The notes: generated by a model from the sequence alone, not told the origin. Positions 35,958-47,921 are shown, numbered from the stretch's first letter. The stretch is 64,000 nt of DNA from a bacterium SCSIO 12827 (GCA_024397995.1 CP073746.1:2539501-2603500), one strand, 5' to 3'. Translations and numbers: made by a program.

Positions 35958-35977
35958 GTCCGGGCCATCGCCCGGAC
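35958..35977 (+). terminator. Hairpin after the first cheZ
   Basis: A perfect 8-base stem GTCCGGGC/GCCCGGAC with a CATC loop lies 46 bases after the stop. It lacks a strong T tract, so it may be a weak terminator or an mRNA-end stabiliser. Confidence 0.45.
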
Positions 35978-36030
35978 GATGATATGAACGATTTGATCCA
36001 TCACCAAGAAATCCAAGGGAGTCTTTTTCC

Positions 36031-36579
36031 ATGCAACGTCTGCTGTCCCTTTTCGCCGCGTTCGCTCTTGTCCTGGGGATCGGTGCGATGAACGACGCCG
36101 AAGCCATGGACCCGGAAAACACCCTTTACATGGACACCACGCACGGCCGCGTGGTGATCGAACTGCGCCCGGACCTGGCGCCCAAGCACGTCGCGCGGAT
36201 CAAGGAACTGACCCGCGAGGGCTTCTATGACGGCCTGGTGTTCCACCGCGTCATCGGCGGCTTCATGGCCCAGGGCGGCGACCCGACGGGCACCGGCATG
36301 GGCGGCAGCGGCCAGAACCTGCCGGCGGAATTCTCAAGCGAGCCGTTCAAGCGCGGTACCGTCGGCATGGCCCGCGCCATGAACCCGGACAGCGCCGACA
36401 GCCAGTTCTTCATCTGCTTTGCGCGGACCGCCCACCTCGACGGCCAATATACGGTCTGGGGTCAGGTCACGGACGGCATGAAGTTCGTCGGCATGCTCGA
36501 ACGCGGCGAGCCGCCCGTCGATCCGGACAAGATCATCAAGATGCAGGTCGCCGCCGACGCGGATAAGGCCAAGAAGTAA
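36031..36579 (+). CDS. Secreted peptidyl-prolyl cis-trans isomerase (cyclophilin)
   Basis: The 182-residue protein has a signal peptide (MQRLLSLFAAFALVLGIGAM..., cut after AEA near residue 25) and a small cyclophilin domain with FHRVIGGFMAQGGDPTGTG, the catalytic Arg in FHRV, and SADSQFFICFARTAHLDGQY. It would assist protein folding in the periplasm. The loop content fits the bacterial PpiA-like short form. GGGAG precedes the ATG. The gene is 119 bases after cheZ and converges on the VWA gene. Confidence 0.94.
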   Translation: MQRLLSLFAAFALVLGIGAMNDAEAMDPENTLYMDTTHGRVVIELRPDLAPKHVARIKELTREGFYDGLVFHRVIGGFMAQGGDPTGTGMGGSGQNLPAEFSSEPFKRGTVGMARAMNPDSADSQFFICFARTAHLDGQYTVWGQVTDGMKFVGMLERGEPPVDPDKIIKMQVAADADKAKK

Positions 36580-36598
36580 AACAGCCCACCGGGCGGCC

Positions 36599-37774
36599 CT
36601 AGCGCACCAGTTCGCGGGTCGCCCGGTCGAGGCCGTCCAGGGTCAGCGGAAACATGCGCCCGCCCATCAGCCGCCGGATCATGTCGACGGATTGGGTATG
36701 GCCCCACCAGTCCTCTTTCACGGGATTGAGCCAGACCGCCCGCGAATAGACGCTAAGGATGCGCTGCATCCACAGGCTGCCCGCTTCCTCGTTCCAATGT
36801 TCGACGCTGCCGCCGGGATAGGCGATCTCGTAGGGGCTCATGGACGCATCACCGACGAAGATGATCTTATAATCGGCCGGATAGGTGTGCAGGACCTCCC
36901 AGGTCGGGATCGTGTCCGTGCGCCGGCGGATGTTGTCCTTCCACACCCGTTCATATGGGCAGTTGTGGAAGTAGAAATATTCCAGATGCTTGAATTCGGA
37001 CCGCGCGGCGGAAAACAGTTCCTCCATTACCCGCACGTGCGGGTTCATGGACCCGCCCACATCCAAAAATAACAGCACCTTCACCGCGTTATGGCGTTCC
37101 GGGACCATGCGGATGTCGAGATAGCCGCTTTTGGCCGTGTTGCGGATGGTGCCGTCCAGGTCCAGTTCCGTCGGCGCCCCCTGCCGGGCGAATTGGCGCA
37201 GGCGGCGGAGTGCGACCTTGATGTTGCGGGTGCCGAGTTCGAGCGTATCGTCCAGGTTCTTGAATTCACGCTTGTCCCAGACCTTCACGGCCCGGAAATT
37301 GCGGTTGTCGTCCTGGCCGATGCGCACCCCTTCCGGGTTGTAGCCGTAGGCGCCGAAGGGCGACGTGCCGGCGGTGCCGATCCACTTCGATCCGCCCTGG
37401 TGGCGCTTTTTCTGCTCCTCCAGGCGCTTTTTCAGCGTCTCCATCAGCTTGTCCCAGCCGCCCAGCGCCTCGATCTGCGCCCGTTCTTCCGGCGTCAGGG
37501 TGCGCTCCGCCAGCTTACGCAGCCATTCCTCGGGAATGTCCTGAACATCGACTTGTTCCGTCTGCTCCAGCCCCTTGAAGACATGGCCGAACACCTGGTC
37601 GAACTTATCCAGGTTCTTTTCGTCCTTCACCAGGGCGGCGCGGGACAGATAATAGAAATGCTCGATGCTGTAGTCGGCCAAGCCGGCGTCCATGGCGTCC
37701 AGCAGGGTCAGGTATTCCCGCAAGGACACGGGCACCTTGGCCGACCGTAATTCGAGGAAGAAATTGATGAACAT
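36599..37774 (-). CDS. VWA domain protein, CoxE-like
   Basis: The 391-residue protein has an N-terminal helical region (FINFFLELRSAKVPVSLREYL), a charged middle, and a C-terminal von Willebrand A domain with the metal site written as LFLDVGGSMNPH near residue 240 (third position Gly rather than Ser, usual in CoxE-like proteins). Such proteins work with MoxR-type ATPases as metal-insertion or assembly chaperones. The MoxR gene is at 39910-40761 on the same strand, separated by three genes, one of them opposite. No signal peptide; cytoplasmic. Confidence 0.88.
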   Translation of the reverse strand: MFINFFLELRSAKVPVSLREYLTLLDAMDAGLADYSIEHFYYLSRAALVKDEKNLDKFDQVFGHVFKGLEQTEQVDVQDIPEEWLRKLAERTLTPEERAQIEALGGWDKLMETLKKRLEEQKKRHQGGSKWIGTAGTSPFGAYGYNPEGVRIGQDDNRNFRAVKVWDKREFKNLDDTLELGTRNIKVALRRLRQFARQGAPTELDLDGTIRNTAKSGYLDIRMVPERHNAVKVLLFLDVGGSMNPHVRVMEELFSAARSEFKHLEYFYFHNCPYERVWKDNIRRRTDTIPTWEVLHTYPADYKIIFVGDASMSPYEIAYPGGSVEHWNEEAGSLWMQRILSVYSRAVWLNPVKEDWWGHTQSVDMIRRLMGGRMFPLTLDGLDRATRELVR

Positions 37775-37884
37775 GGCCGCACCTTAGCCCCGCCACCCCG
37801 CCCCTGCCAATCCTGCTTCTATGCTGCCGGGGGAGCGGATAAGCTAGCGCCCACATAACAAACTATTCAAACGGGAGCCCATCC

Positions 37885-38193
37885 ATGATCACCGTCGTCG
37901 TTAATTTCGACCTGCCGCCCGGCACGACCCTGGCGGACGCCACCGCGCGCTTTCAGGACAGCTCGCAAAAATACCTGGGGGCCCCGGGGCTGCTGCGCAA
38001 ATTCTACCTGTACAACGAAGAAACCATGACCGGCGGCGGGGCCTATGTATTCGGCACGCGGGCTGAGGCCGATGCCCTATTGAACGCCGATTGGGTCGCC
38101 TCGATCACTGAACGCTACGGCTCGCCGCCGCGTCTGACCTATTTCGAATCGCCCGTGGTCGTCGATAACGTCGCCGGCGAAATCATCAGCTGA
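37885..38193 (+). CDS. YdhR-like (ABM fold) small protein
   Basis: The 102-residue protein has the dimeric alpha/beta barrel pattern of YdhR and related putative monooxygenases (MITVVVNFDLPPGTTL, then GLLRKFYLYNEE and GGAYVFGTRAEADALLN). No catalytic function is established for this type. ACGGGAGCCC precedes the ATG. It lies between the VWA and MscS genes, opposite to both. Confidence 0.8.
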   Translation: MITVVVNFDLPPGTTLADATARFQDSSQKYLGAPGLLRKFYLYNEETMTGGGAYVFGTRAEADALLNADWVASITERYGSPPRLTYFESPVVVDNVAGEIIS

Positions 38194-38196
38194 CGG

Positions 38197-39525
38197 TCAG
38201 TCCTTGTCCGGCGCCGAAACCTCGACCTTGAGCGGCACGGACGAGCGCAAATGCAGATCACGCTGCGGGAATGGGAACACCACGCCGTGTTCGTGGTAAA
38301 GGTCCCAGATGCGCAGCTGAACCTCGCTGCGCACGTTGGCGACGCCGTTTTGCGGATCGTCGATCCAGAACCGAAGTTCCAAGATTACCGCATTGTCGCC
38401 GAATTCAATCAGGTGACAGACCGGCTTGGGGTCCTTCAACACCCGGTTGACCCCGTCGGCCGCCCGCATCGCCAGGTCCCGCGCCAAGTGCACATCCGCG
38501 CCGTAATCGATGCCGATCGGCACCTTCTGGCGGATCATGGAATTTGAGTAAGACCAGTTCTCGACCCGCTGGGAGATCAGTTCCTCGTTGGGGATCAGGT
38601 GCTCGGTCCCGTCGCGGGTAATGACCGAGACATAACGCGCGCCCAGGGTGTTGATCCAGCCGAAGGTATCGCCCACGGCGATCACGTCGCCCGGTTTGAC
38701 GGAGCGATCCATCAACAGGATCACCCCCGACATCAGGTTCGAGACGACCTTCTGCAGGCCGAAGCCGATGCCGAGGCCCAAGGCGCCGCCGAACACCGCG
38801 AAGATCGCCAGATTGATGCCCACGCTTTCCAGGGCCAGGGCGATGGCCAGCGCATAGAGAAACACCCGGGCGAACTTGCCGAACAGCACCCGCATGGACG
38901 GTGTCAGGCTGTCCGAGGCGTTGATGCGGGTTTCCGCGATCCGTGACGTCACGGAGGCGAGATAAAGGAACAGGGCCGACAGCAACACCGCCTTGATCAT
39001 GCCCAGGACGGACAGGCGGAATTCACCCAGGTTGAGCGCCATGTCGTCCAAGGTACGCATGGCCGGGTCGAGTAGGCCCAGAAGGTTAAGAGCGGCAATG
39101 GTCCAGGCGGTCACGGCGATGGCGCGGGCCCAGAACGGATTGCGGATCAGGCCGGAGGCCAGGCGGATCACCGCCCAGGCCGTCAGCAGCGAGACCGCCG
39201 CCTCCATCAAGTGATGGGGCCAGGCGGCGCCCTTGGCCGCGAACACGGCGAACCACAAGGCCGTCAGCCACAGCACTGGCCGGGCCACGGGTTTGAGCGC
39301 CGCTGCCACGGGGGCACCGAACCTTGCGTACCAACCTTGATCCGGCCGCCGGTCGAGAACGGCCTCCAGCCGGGGCGACAGAAGGCGCGCGGCGATGAAG
39401 GTCGCGATGATCACGCTGAGTTGGACAAGGTTGTCGACGGCCAGCAGATGAACCTCAAGCCACGCGAGTGCAGCATCGAGCCACTGGCGAAGCCGGTCAG
39501 GATCGAGAATCGTGTTCAGGTTCAT
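38197..39525 (-). CDS. Mechanosensitive ion channel, MscS family
   Basis: The 442-residue membrane protein has about six hydrophobic segments (20-240), of which the last is the pore helix GINLAIFAVFGGALGLGIGFGLQKVVSNLMSG, rich in Gly and Ala as in MscS TM3. It is followed by the beta domain (MDRSVKPGDVIAVGDTFGWIN) and a C-terminal alpha/beta domain. It releases osmolytes during hypo-osmotic stress. I chose ATG at 39525 because AAGGGTGG lies just upstream; the TTG at 39540 would use the ribosome site as coding sequence. Confidence 0.93.
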   Translation of the reverse strand: MNLNTILDPDRLRQWLDAALAWLEVHLLAVDNLVQLSVIIATFIAARLLSPRLEAVLDRRPDQGWYARFGAPVAAALKPVARPVLWLTALWFAVFAAKGAAWPHHLMEAAVSLLTAWAVIRLASGLIRNPFWARAIAVTAWTIAALNLLGLLDPAMRTLDDMALNLGEFRLSVLGMIKAVLLSALFLYLASVTSRIAETRINASDSLTPSMRVLFGKFARVFLYALAIALALESVGINLAIFAVFGGALGLGIGFGLQKVVSNLMSGVILLMDRSVKPGDVIAVGDTFGWINTLGARYVSVITRDGTEHLIPNEELISQRVENWSYSNSMIRQKVPIGIDYGADVHLARDLAMRAADGVNRVLKDPKPVCHLIEFGDNAVILELRFWIDDPQNGVANVRSEVQLRIWDLYHEHGVVFPFPQRDLHLRSSVPLKVEVSAPDKD

Positions 39526-39590
39526 GACGCCACCCTTCAAGTGCCTTCCAGCTTATCCGACCGGCCCGCCGGGGGCCAGGGAGGACAGTG

Positions 39591-39902
39591 TCAGGCCTTG
39601 GGTGCGTCTTCCGGGTCGGGCGCGGGGCCGTCGACTGGAACCAGCTGGATCGTCGCCTCGTCCACGGTCATGGACAGCAGGATCAGGCCGACCAGCAGCA
39701 GAACCGTGCCGGAGAGGGTCAGGGCGAACATGCCGATCATCTGGTGGAAGGCGAACAGAAGCGCGACGGCAATCAACAGCGGCTTCCAACGCCCCAGGCG
39801 TTTGCTCGCCGTGCCGCAATTGCCGCAGACCACGGGCCGTCCGGCGGCCAGCGGCCAGCTGGACAAGCTCTTGAACTTGGTGCCGCAGGCAGGACAGCGC
39901 AT
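39591..39902 (-). CDS. Zinc-ribbon membrane protein (103 aa)
   Basis: The small protein begins with a zinc ribbon (MRCPACGTKFK, then VVCGNCGTASK, two CxxC pairs) followed by two transmembrane segments at about 42-60 and 64-82 and a short acidic Pro-rich tail. This matches the zinc-ribbon-TM proteins encoded next to MoxR genes. It is 7 bases downstream of moxR, so both are in one unit. It may anchor the MoxR complex to the membrane, which is inference. Confidence 0.8.
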   Translation of the reverse strand: MRCPACGTKFKSLSSWPLAAGRPVVCGNCGTASKRLGRWKPLLIAVALLFAFHQMIGMFALTLSGTVLLLVGLILLSMTVDEATIQLVPVDGPAPDPEDAPKA

Positions 39903-39909
39903 GGCTGCC

Positions 39910-40761
39910 TCAGCCGCCCTCGCGGCGGTTCAGGAAGGCCAGCCGCTCCAGCAGGTGGACGTCCTGTTCGTTCTTCAACAAGGCGCCGTAGAGCGGCGGG
40001 ATCAGGTCCTTCTTGTTCTCGGAACGCAGGGTTTCAGCCGGAATGTCCTCGATCATCAGCAGCTTCAGCCAGTCGAGCAGTTCCGACGTCGACGGCTTCT
40101 TCTTCAGGCCCGGTACGTCGCGCAGTTCGTAGAACAGGTTCAGCGCCTCGGCCACCAGGCGCTTCTGGATGCCCGGATGATGGACGTCGATGATCTGACG
40201 CATGGTATCTTCGTCGGGGAACCGGATGTAGTGGAAGAAACAGCGGCGCAGGAAAGCATCCGGCAGTTCCTTCTCGTTGTTCGACGTGATGATGACGATG
40301 GGCCTGCGCGTCGCCTTCACGGTTTCCTTGGTCTCGTAGACGTAGAATTCCATGCGGTCGAGTTCGAGCAGCAGATCGTTGGGGAATTCGATATCCGCCT
40401 TGTCGATTTCGTCGATCAGCAGCACCGGACGCTCGGGCGCGTCGAAGGCCTCCCACAGCTTTCCGCGGATGATGTAGTTGCCGATGTCGTGGACCCGCGC
40501 ATCGCCCAGTTGTGAATCGCGCAGCCGCGCCACGGCGTCGTATTCATAAAGCCCCTGCTGTGCGCGGGTGGTCGACTTCACATGCCATTGGATCAGGGGG
40601 GCGTTGATGGCGGCGGCGACCTCGGCCGCCAGAACGGTCTTGCCCGTGCCCGGCTCGCCCTTGATCAGCAGCGGGCGTTCCAGGTTGATGGCGGCGTTGA
40701 CCGCGACTTGCAGATCTTCGGTCGCGACGAAGGTATCGGTGCCGGAAAATTTCTGGGTCAT
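39910..40761 (-). CDS. MoxR-type AAA+ ATPase
   Basis: The 283-residue AAA+ protein shows Walker A GEPGTGKT (about residues 37-44), Walker B VLLIDEIDKAD, sensor IVIITSNNEKELPDAFLRRCFFHY with the arginine finger. It is the short CoxD-like form. These ATPases act with VWA proteins to mature metalloenzymes or membrane complexes. A CoxE-like VWA gene lies 2 kb away on the same strand. It starts 8 bases after alaS ends and so may be cotranscribed with it. Confidence 0.92.
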   Translation of the reverse strand: MTQKFSGTDTFVATEDLQVAVNAAINLERPLLIKGEPGTGKTVLAAEVAAAINAPLIQWHVKSTTRAQQGLYEYDAVARLRDSQLGDARVHDIGNYIIRGKLWEAFDAPERPVLLIDEIDKADIEFPNDLLLELDRMEFYVYETKETVKATRRPIVIITSNNEKELPDAFLRRCFFHYIRFPDEDTMRQIIDVHHPGIQKRLVAEALNLFYELRDVPGLKKKPSTSELLDWLKLLMIEDIPAETLRSENKKDLIPPLYGALLKNEQDVHLLERLAFLNRREGG

Positions 40762-40769
40762 CGGTCTGC

Positions 40770-43433
<2,664 letters not shown>

Positions 43434-43679
43434 GGTCGTTATTTAAGCCCAGGGTTCAGGGGTTTAAAGCGAAGATATCAGGCGGTCGCGGATGGAAGCG
43501 ACGGTTTTACCGGCAAGCCGGGGGCCTGTCCAGAAAGGTCGGCATTGCGAACAGGATCGCACCGCCACCAGCATGAAGGATAGCGGCCCGCCGGGCCCGG
43601 GAAACGGCCAACGGGGCAGAATGCATGCGGCCAGAGCCGCGGTCTGGAAATGTCACCTCTTGCCTTCCCGCAAAAGAAC

Positions 43680-43794
43680 AGAATGCAACCGGCGCGGGGG
43701 CGCCGCCAAACAGCCCACAAAAGAATGCGACCGGCGCGGGGGCGCCGCCAAACAGCCCACAAAAGAATGCGACCGGCGCGGGGGCGCCGGTCGC
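43680..43794 (-). repeat. 42-bp tandem repeat built from a terminator
   Basis: Two identical 42-base units (43689-43730 and 43731-43772) are followed by a third partial unit at 43773. Each contains GGCGC/GCGCC arms around GGGG. The third copy, at the recA-proximal end, has the complete stem. On the minus strand each unit ends in ATTCTTTT (ATTCTG in the last). Confidence 0.85.
43761..43794 (-). terminator. Rho-independent terminator between recA and alaS
   Basis: On the minus strand a perfect 11-base stem GCGACCGGCGC/GCGCCGGTCGC with a CCCC loop (43794-43769) runs directly into ATTCTTTT. Its orientation fits recA, whose stop is about 200 bases upstream. Confidence 0.75.
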
Positions 43795-43952
43795 GTTGGG
43801 GAGGAGTGCTGGGGGGCACACCACCGGTTCGGCCTGGGGGGACAGGCCTGGGGTCGGCCCGGAGGGTGACGGGCCTGGGAATGAGGATGTGTAAGACCTT
43901 GAGCGGTTCTTTATTCCGCGCAAAGCGTCGCCTTTGCCCTCCCGGCCCCCAA

Positions 43953-43969
43953 CCTCAGCAATGCTGAGG
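43953..43969 (-). terminator. Short inverted repeat just after recA
   Basis: CCTCAGCA and TGCTGAGG flank one base, 26 bases after the recA stop, and C/G runs outside can extend the stem. There is no T tract, so it may serve as mRNA 3' end protection rather than termination. Confidence 0.35.
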
Positions 43970-43994
43970 GGCTCGGGGGGATCGGGATTTGCGA

Positions 43995-45101
43995 CTAGAA
44001 CTCGTCGGCCGCCGTGTCCGGGGCGTCGCCGGCATCGCCGTCGCCGTCCGCGTCAGGGGAGCCGATCATCATTTCCTCGGAAATCAGACCTGCGTTATGG
44101 CGAATCTGGTCCTCGATGGCCTTGGCCATCTCGGTGTTCTCGCGCAGGAACTGCTTGGCGTTCTCGCGGCCCTGGCCGATGCGCTCCGAATTGAAGGAGA
44201 ACCAGGAGCCGGACTTCTCGACGATGTTGGCCTTGACGCCCAGATCGAGCAGTTCGCCCATCTTGGAGATGCCTTCGCCGTACATGATGTCGAATTCGAT
44301 CATCTTGAAGGGCGGGGCCATCTTGTTCTTCACGACCTTGACGCGGGTCTGGTTGCCGACCACCTCGTCCCGGTCCTTGATGGCGCCGATGCGGCGGATT
44401 TCCATGCGCACGGAGGAATAGAACTTGAGCGCGTTGCCGCCCGAGGTGGTTTCCGGATTGCCGAACATGACGCCGATCTTCATGCGGATCTGGTTGATGA
44501 AGATGACCATGGTGTTGGACTTGGAAACCGAGGCGGTCAGCTTGCGCAGGGCCTGGCTCATGAGCCGGGCCTGCAGGCCGACGTGGGTGTCGCCCATTTC
44601 GCCTTCCAGTTCGGCCCGCGGCACCAATGCGGCGACGGAATCGACCACCAGCACGTCGATGGCGCCGGAGCGCACCAGGGTATCGGAGATTTCAAGCGCC
44701 TGTTCGCCGGCGTCGGGCTGCGAAATCAGCAGCTCGTCGACGTTGACGCCCAGTTTCTTGGCATAGCTGGGATCAAGCGCGTGTTCGGCGTCGACGAAGG
44801 CGCAGGTGCCGCCCATCTTCTGGGCTTCGGCGATCACGTGCAGGGCCAGGGTCGTCTTGCCGGAGCTTTCCGGGCCGTAAACCTCGATGATGCGCCCGCG
44901 CGGCAGGCCGCCGATGCCCAGGCCGATGTCGAGGCCGATGGAGCCCGTGGAAATGGTCGGGGTATCGACCACCTCGCGCTGGCCCAGGCGCATGATCGAG
45001 CCCTTGCCGAAGGCGCGCTCAATCTGCCCCAATGCCGCGTCGAGGGCCTTACTTTTATCCACGTCCTGCTTCTCCACCAAACGCAATGCCGAATCGGCCA
45101 T
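43995..45101 (-). CDS. recA: RecA recombinase
   Basis: This 368-residue protein has Walker [11 protein letters not shown], the MAW-like [19 protein letters not shown] at the N-terminus, loop 2 around [17 protein letters not shown] and the acidic tail [12 protein letters not shown] that tempers DNA binding. It forms filaments on single-stranded DNA, pairs homologues and triggers LexA self-cleavage. Regulation: an alphaproteobacterial SOS box lies 122 bases upstream of the ATG. A G-rich stretch and a terminator follow. Normal length. Confidence 0.99.
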   Translation of the reverse strand: MADSALRLVEKQDVDKSKALDAALGQIERAFGKGSIMRLGQREVVDTPTISTGSIGLDIGLGIGGLPRGRIIEVYGPESSGKTTLALHVIAEAQKMGGTCAFVDAEHALDPSYAKKLGVNVDELLISQPDAGEQALEISDTLVRSGAIDVLVVDSVAALVPRAELEGEMGDTHVGLQARLMSQALRKLTASVSKSNTMVIFINQIRMKIGVMFGNPETTSGGNALKFYSSVRMEIRRIGAIKDRDEVVGNQTRVKVVKNKMAPPFKMIEFDIMYGEGISKMGELLDLGVKANIVEKSGSWFSFNSERIGQGRENAKQFLRENTEMAKAIEDQIRHNAGLISEEMMIGSPDADGDGDAGDAPDTAADEF

Positions 45102-45222
45102 CTTGCCACTCCCTTATTCCATAGGCCCGCAAGCCGTTGCAATCGAGATCAATGTACGTGTTTTGTTCTCATAGACAAGTGTAATTTGTAATATATTGAT
45201 ATAATTGAATATTTTTATGTTT

Positions 45223-45237
45223 GTTCACATAGTGTTC
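45223..45237 (-). promoter_or_regulatory. SOS (LexA) box of recA
   Basis: GAACACTATGTGAAC on the minus strand (GTTC-N7-GTTC on plus) is a perfect match to the alphaproteobacterial LexA consensus GTTC-N7-GTTC. It sits 122 bases before the recA ATG in an AT-rich region. Confidence 0.8.
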
Positions 45238-45320
45238 CGGTCAGAATCGGACTCCGAAAGCTATGCTTAACGGATATGGTTAATAGTGCGGGGAGGGACT
45301 CGCCCTGACCAGGCGCGGCC

Positions 45321-47921
45321 TTACGGCCCCGCTGAGACGAGGATCTCCTTCACCTTCCCCACCAGCGTCTTCAGCGTGAAGGGCTTGGGCAGGAAGTGCA
45401 GGGTTTCGTCCTTGTCGATCTGGTCCTGGAAGGCGTCCTCGGCGTAGCCGGACATGAGGATGACCTTCACCTCCGGCATCTGTTCGCGAAGCTGGCGGAC
45501 CAGGGTGTAGCCGTCCATGCCGGGCATGACGACGTCGGAGATGATGAGGTCGATCTTCGGCGCCGTGCCGTTGACCACGTCGAGCGCGACCTCGCCGTTC
45601 TGGGCCTCCAGCACCTTGTAGCCCTTGTTGCGCAGCGCCCGGGCGCCGAACATGCGCACGGCGTCCTCGTCCTCGACCAGCAGGATGGTTTCCGAGCCCG
45701 TGAGATCGGCCTCGAACAGGGGTAATTCGGGCTCCTTGCCGGTTCCGGTTCCCGTGCCGGTGCCGTCACCCTTGGCCCTGGCCTTAGGCGTCGCCGAGGG
45801 GGCCGTTTCGTCCGTCAGGGCGGCGGCGGCGCGGCGGGCGCGGGCGTCCTCGTCGGCGCGGGGGAACAGCAGGCGGAACGTGGTGCCCTTGCCGATATGG
45901 CTTTCCACGGTCACATAACCGCCCGACTGGTGAATGATGCCGTAGACGGTGGACAGGCCCAGCCCCGTGCCCTGCCCCACTTCCTTGGTCGAGAAGAACG
46001 GCTCGAAAATGCGGTCGAGCACGTCCTTGGGAATGCCGGTGCCCTTGTCCTCGACCTCGATCACCAGGTAGGAGCCGACGGGAATGACCTCCCCCGACTG
46101 CTGCATCGGGCGTTCCAGATCGCGACGGAAGGTGCGGATCACCAGCGGCCCGCCCTCGGCCATGGCGTCGCGGGCATTGACGGCCAGATTGATGATGACC
46201 TGATCGAACTGCCCCCGGTCGGCCAGGATGCGCCCCGCACCCCGTTCATGTTCGAGTTTGAGTTTGACCGTCTCCCCCAACAGGCGGCGCAGCAGGTTGG
46301 ACAGATCGTTCAGCGCGTCTTCCGGATCGAGCAGGTCCGGCTCCAGGTTCTGCTTGCGCGAGAAGGCAAGCAACTGGCGCACCAGGTTGGTCGCCCGGTG
46401 GGCGTTCTGCTTGATCTGCTGCAGGTCGTTGAACGACGGGTCGCCCGGCCCGTGGCGTTCCAACAACAAATCCGTGAAGCCGATCATGGCCGTCAGCAGG
46501 TTGTTGAAATCATGCGCCACGCCGCCCGCGAGCTGGCCCACGGCCTGCATTTTCTGGGACTGGGCGAACTGGATTTCCAGGTTCTTCTGCTCGGTCGTGT
46601 CGATGAAGTGCAGGACCAGGCCGGTGATGTTGCCCTGCTCGTCCTCCATCCGGCTGGCGAACAACGTCGCCGCCGCTTGCCGCCCGCCGGGGGCGGCCAA
46701 TCTGATTTCCGTCTGGGTCGCCCGCACCCGGCCCATGATGACGTCGGACAGGGCCGAGGCGACCACGTCGCGGTCTTCAGGCAGCAGACGTTCGGCGAAG
46801 GGCCGGCCGGCGACCATGTCGCGGTGGGCACCCGCCAGGGTCAGGAATGCCCGGTTGCAGTCCATGACCTTGCCCAGCCCATCAAGCAGCGCAATAGCCA
46901 CGGGTGCATCGTCGAACAGGAAGCGCAGGCGTTTGGCCGGGCCCAGACCGGCTGCCCCCCCGTCTTCCGCCCAGGCCATGTCGCGCAGCAGGATGGAGCG
47001 CGTATAGACCAGCGTGCCGTCCGTGGTTTCCCGGTGGCTTTGCAGCAGCGAGGCCGTGAATTCCGTGCCGTCGGCGGCGCGCAGGGTAACCAGACCGTGA
47101 TCGCCCTGAGATTCCGCGTCGCCGTCCTCGTCGTCACCGCCGTTTACCGGGCTGGCTGAGACCACGAACTCGGCGAACGGCTTGCCGCCCATGGCCACGC
47201 GATCGACGCCGAGCCATTTCGCCAGGCAGGAGTTCGCGTAGACAATGCGCCCGCGCCCGTCGACGGAGAAAACCCCCACGGGCAGGCCGTCGAGCAGATC
47301 GGCGCGGCGTGCCTCCGCCGACTGGCGGGTCGCGGTCTGGCGCTTTTCCTCGGTAATATCCTGGGCCCGCCATTGCACATAACGGGACGCCCCCTCCCCG
47401 GCGCCGGCGCCGATGCCGTCCTCGCCGAAGGGTTCCATGCGCAGGCGCCGCCACGCGGGCTTGCCGTCCTGACGTCGGCAGATCACCTCGCCGCCGGCGG
47501 GCGTGCCGTCGGCGGCGGCCGCCCGCAGCTTGCGGAACACGTCCTGGGATCGGCCTTGGCTGTCGAGCGCGCGTTCGACCTTGTCCAACAGGTTGGTCGG
47601 CCCGAGATCACCATCCAGGAAAAACAAATCCCGGAAGGCGCCGTTGGCATACATACCGACACCGTCCCAGGTCGCGATCAAAAGTCCCTCGCCGGACGAT
47701 CCGGCGGCCATCTGGATCAGTTCCGCCATGGGACCGCCCGTCGGTCGGGGGGGCGTTTTTCGACCCATGCGCCAGGACGCCGCCAAAAGCCCCAGCGCCG
47801 CCGCTGCCAGCACACCGCCCGCGGGCAGCGCCCAACCGGCATCAAGCCCGAACATCAGCCCCGCCGCGATCCCCAACAGGGCCGCACCGGCGTTCAGGAC
47901 GTGAGGCATTCTTTGTATCAT
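45321..47921 (-). CDS. cckA: Hybrid sensor histidine kinase CckA
   Basis: The 866-residue membrane kinase has two N-terminal membrane helices (about 8-48), PAS domains at roughly 70-190, 205-320 and 335-445, the histidine box GGVAHDFNNLLTAMIGFTD with the phosphorylated His near 468, an ATPase domain (INLAVNARDAMAEGG, then GTGLGLSTVYGI near 650) and a C-terminal receiver (ILLVEDEDAVRMFG, phospho-Asp near 794 in LIISDVVMPG). This order is that of CckA, which phosphorylates CtrA and CpdR through ChpT in the alphaproteobacterial cell cycle and, in Rhodospirillales, motility. A GTGTGTGTG repeat linker precedes the receiver. It is 143 bases after flhB on the same strand. Confidence 0.92.
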   Translation of the reverse strand: MIQRMPHVLNAGAALLGIAAGLMFGLDAGWALPAGGVLAAAALGLLAASWRMGRKTPPRPTGGPMAELIQMAAGSSGEGLLIATWDGVGMYANGAFRDLFFLDGDLGPTNLLDKVERALDSQGRSQDVFRKLRAAAADGTPAGGEVICRRQDGKPAWRRLRMEPFGEDGIGAGAGEGASRYVQWRAQDITEEKRQTATRQSAEARRADLLDGLPVGVFSVDGRGRIVYANSCLAKWLGVDRVAMGGKPFAEFVVSASPVNGGDDEDGDAESQGDHGLVTLRAADGTEFTASLLQSHRETTDGTLVYTRSILLRDMAWAEDGGAAGLGPAKRLRFLFDDAPVAIALLDGLGKVMDCNRAFLTLAGAHRDMVAGRPFAERLLPEDRDVVASALSDVIMGRVRATQTEIRLAAPGGRQAAATLFASRMEDEQGNITGLVLHFIDTTEQKNLEIQFAQSQKMQAVGQLAGGVAHDFNNLLTAMIGFTDLLLERHGPGDPSFNDLQQIKQNAHRATNLVRQLLAFSRKQNLEPDLLDPEDALNDLSNLLRRLLGETVKLKLEHERGAGRILADRGQFDQVIINLAVNARDAMAEGGPLVIRTFRRDLERPMQQSGEVIPVGSYLVIEVEDKGTGIPKDVLDRIFEPFFSTKEVGQGTGLGLSTVYGIIHQSGGYVTVESHIGKGTTFRLLFPRADEDARARRAAAALTDETAPSATPKARAKGDGTGTGTGTGKEPELPLFEADLTGSETILLVEDEDAVRMFGARALRNKGYKVLEAQNGEVALDVVNGTAPKIDLIISDVVMPGMDGYTLVRQLREQMPEVKVILMSGYAEDAFQDQIDKDETLHFLPKPFTLKTLVGKVKEILVSAGP

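Larger units (their letters stand above)
43434..43994. other. Gap between recA and alaS, no convincing gene
   Basis: This gap of 561 bases contains, in minus-strand order, a short recA-proximal inverted repeat (CCTCAGCA/TGCTGAGG at 43953-43969), about 150 bases of G-rich unstructured sequence, the strong terminator and its 42-base duplicates (43680-43794), and the presumed alaS promoter region (43434-43650). Open frames here are by-products of the repeat, whose 42-base length keeps every frame open. Confidence 0.6.

Noticed and set aside
43680-43794. Repeats considered as a CRISPR array
   Set aside because: The units are directly adjacent with no variable spacers, and there are no cas genes in the window.
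43492-43923. Several short overlapping frames with a 14-residue repeat (NATGAGAPPNSPQK) between recA and alaS
   Set aside because: The 42-base unit is divisible by three, so all frames stay open. The unit is a terminator hairpin, and there is no ribosome site or conserved start.
45267-45283. TTAA-N9-TTAA upstream of recA considered as a CtrA site
   Set aside because: The spacing is nine bases instead of seven; it is more likely a chance AT-rich palindrome.
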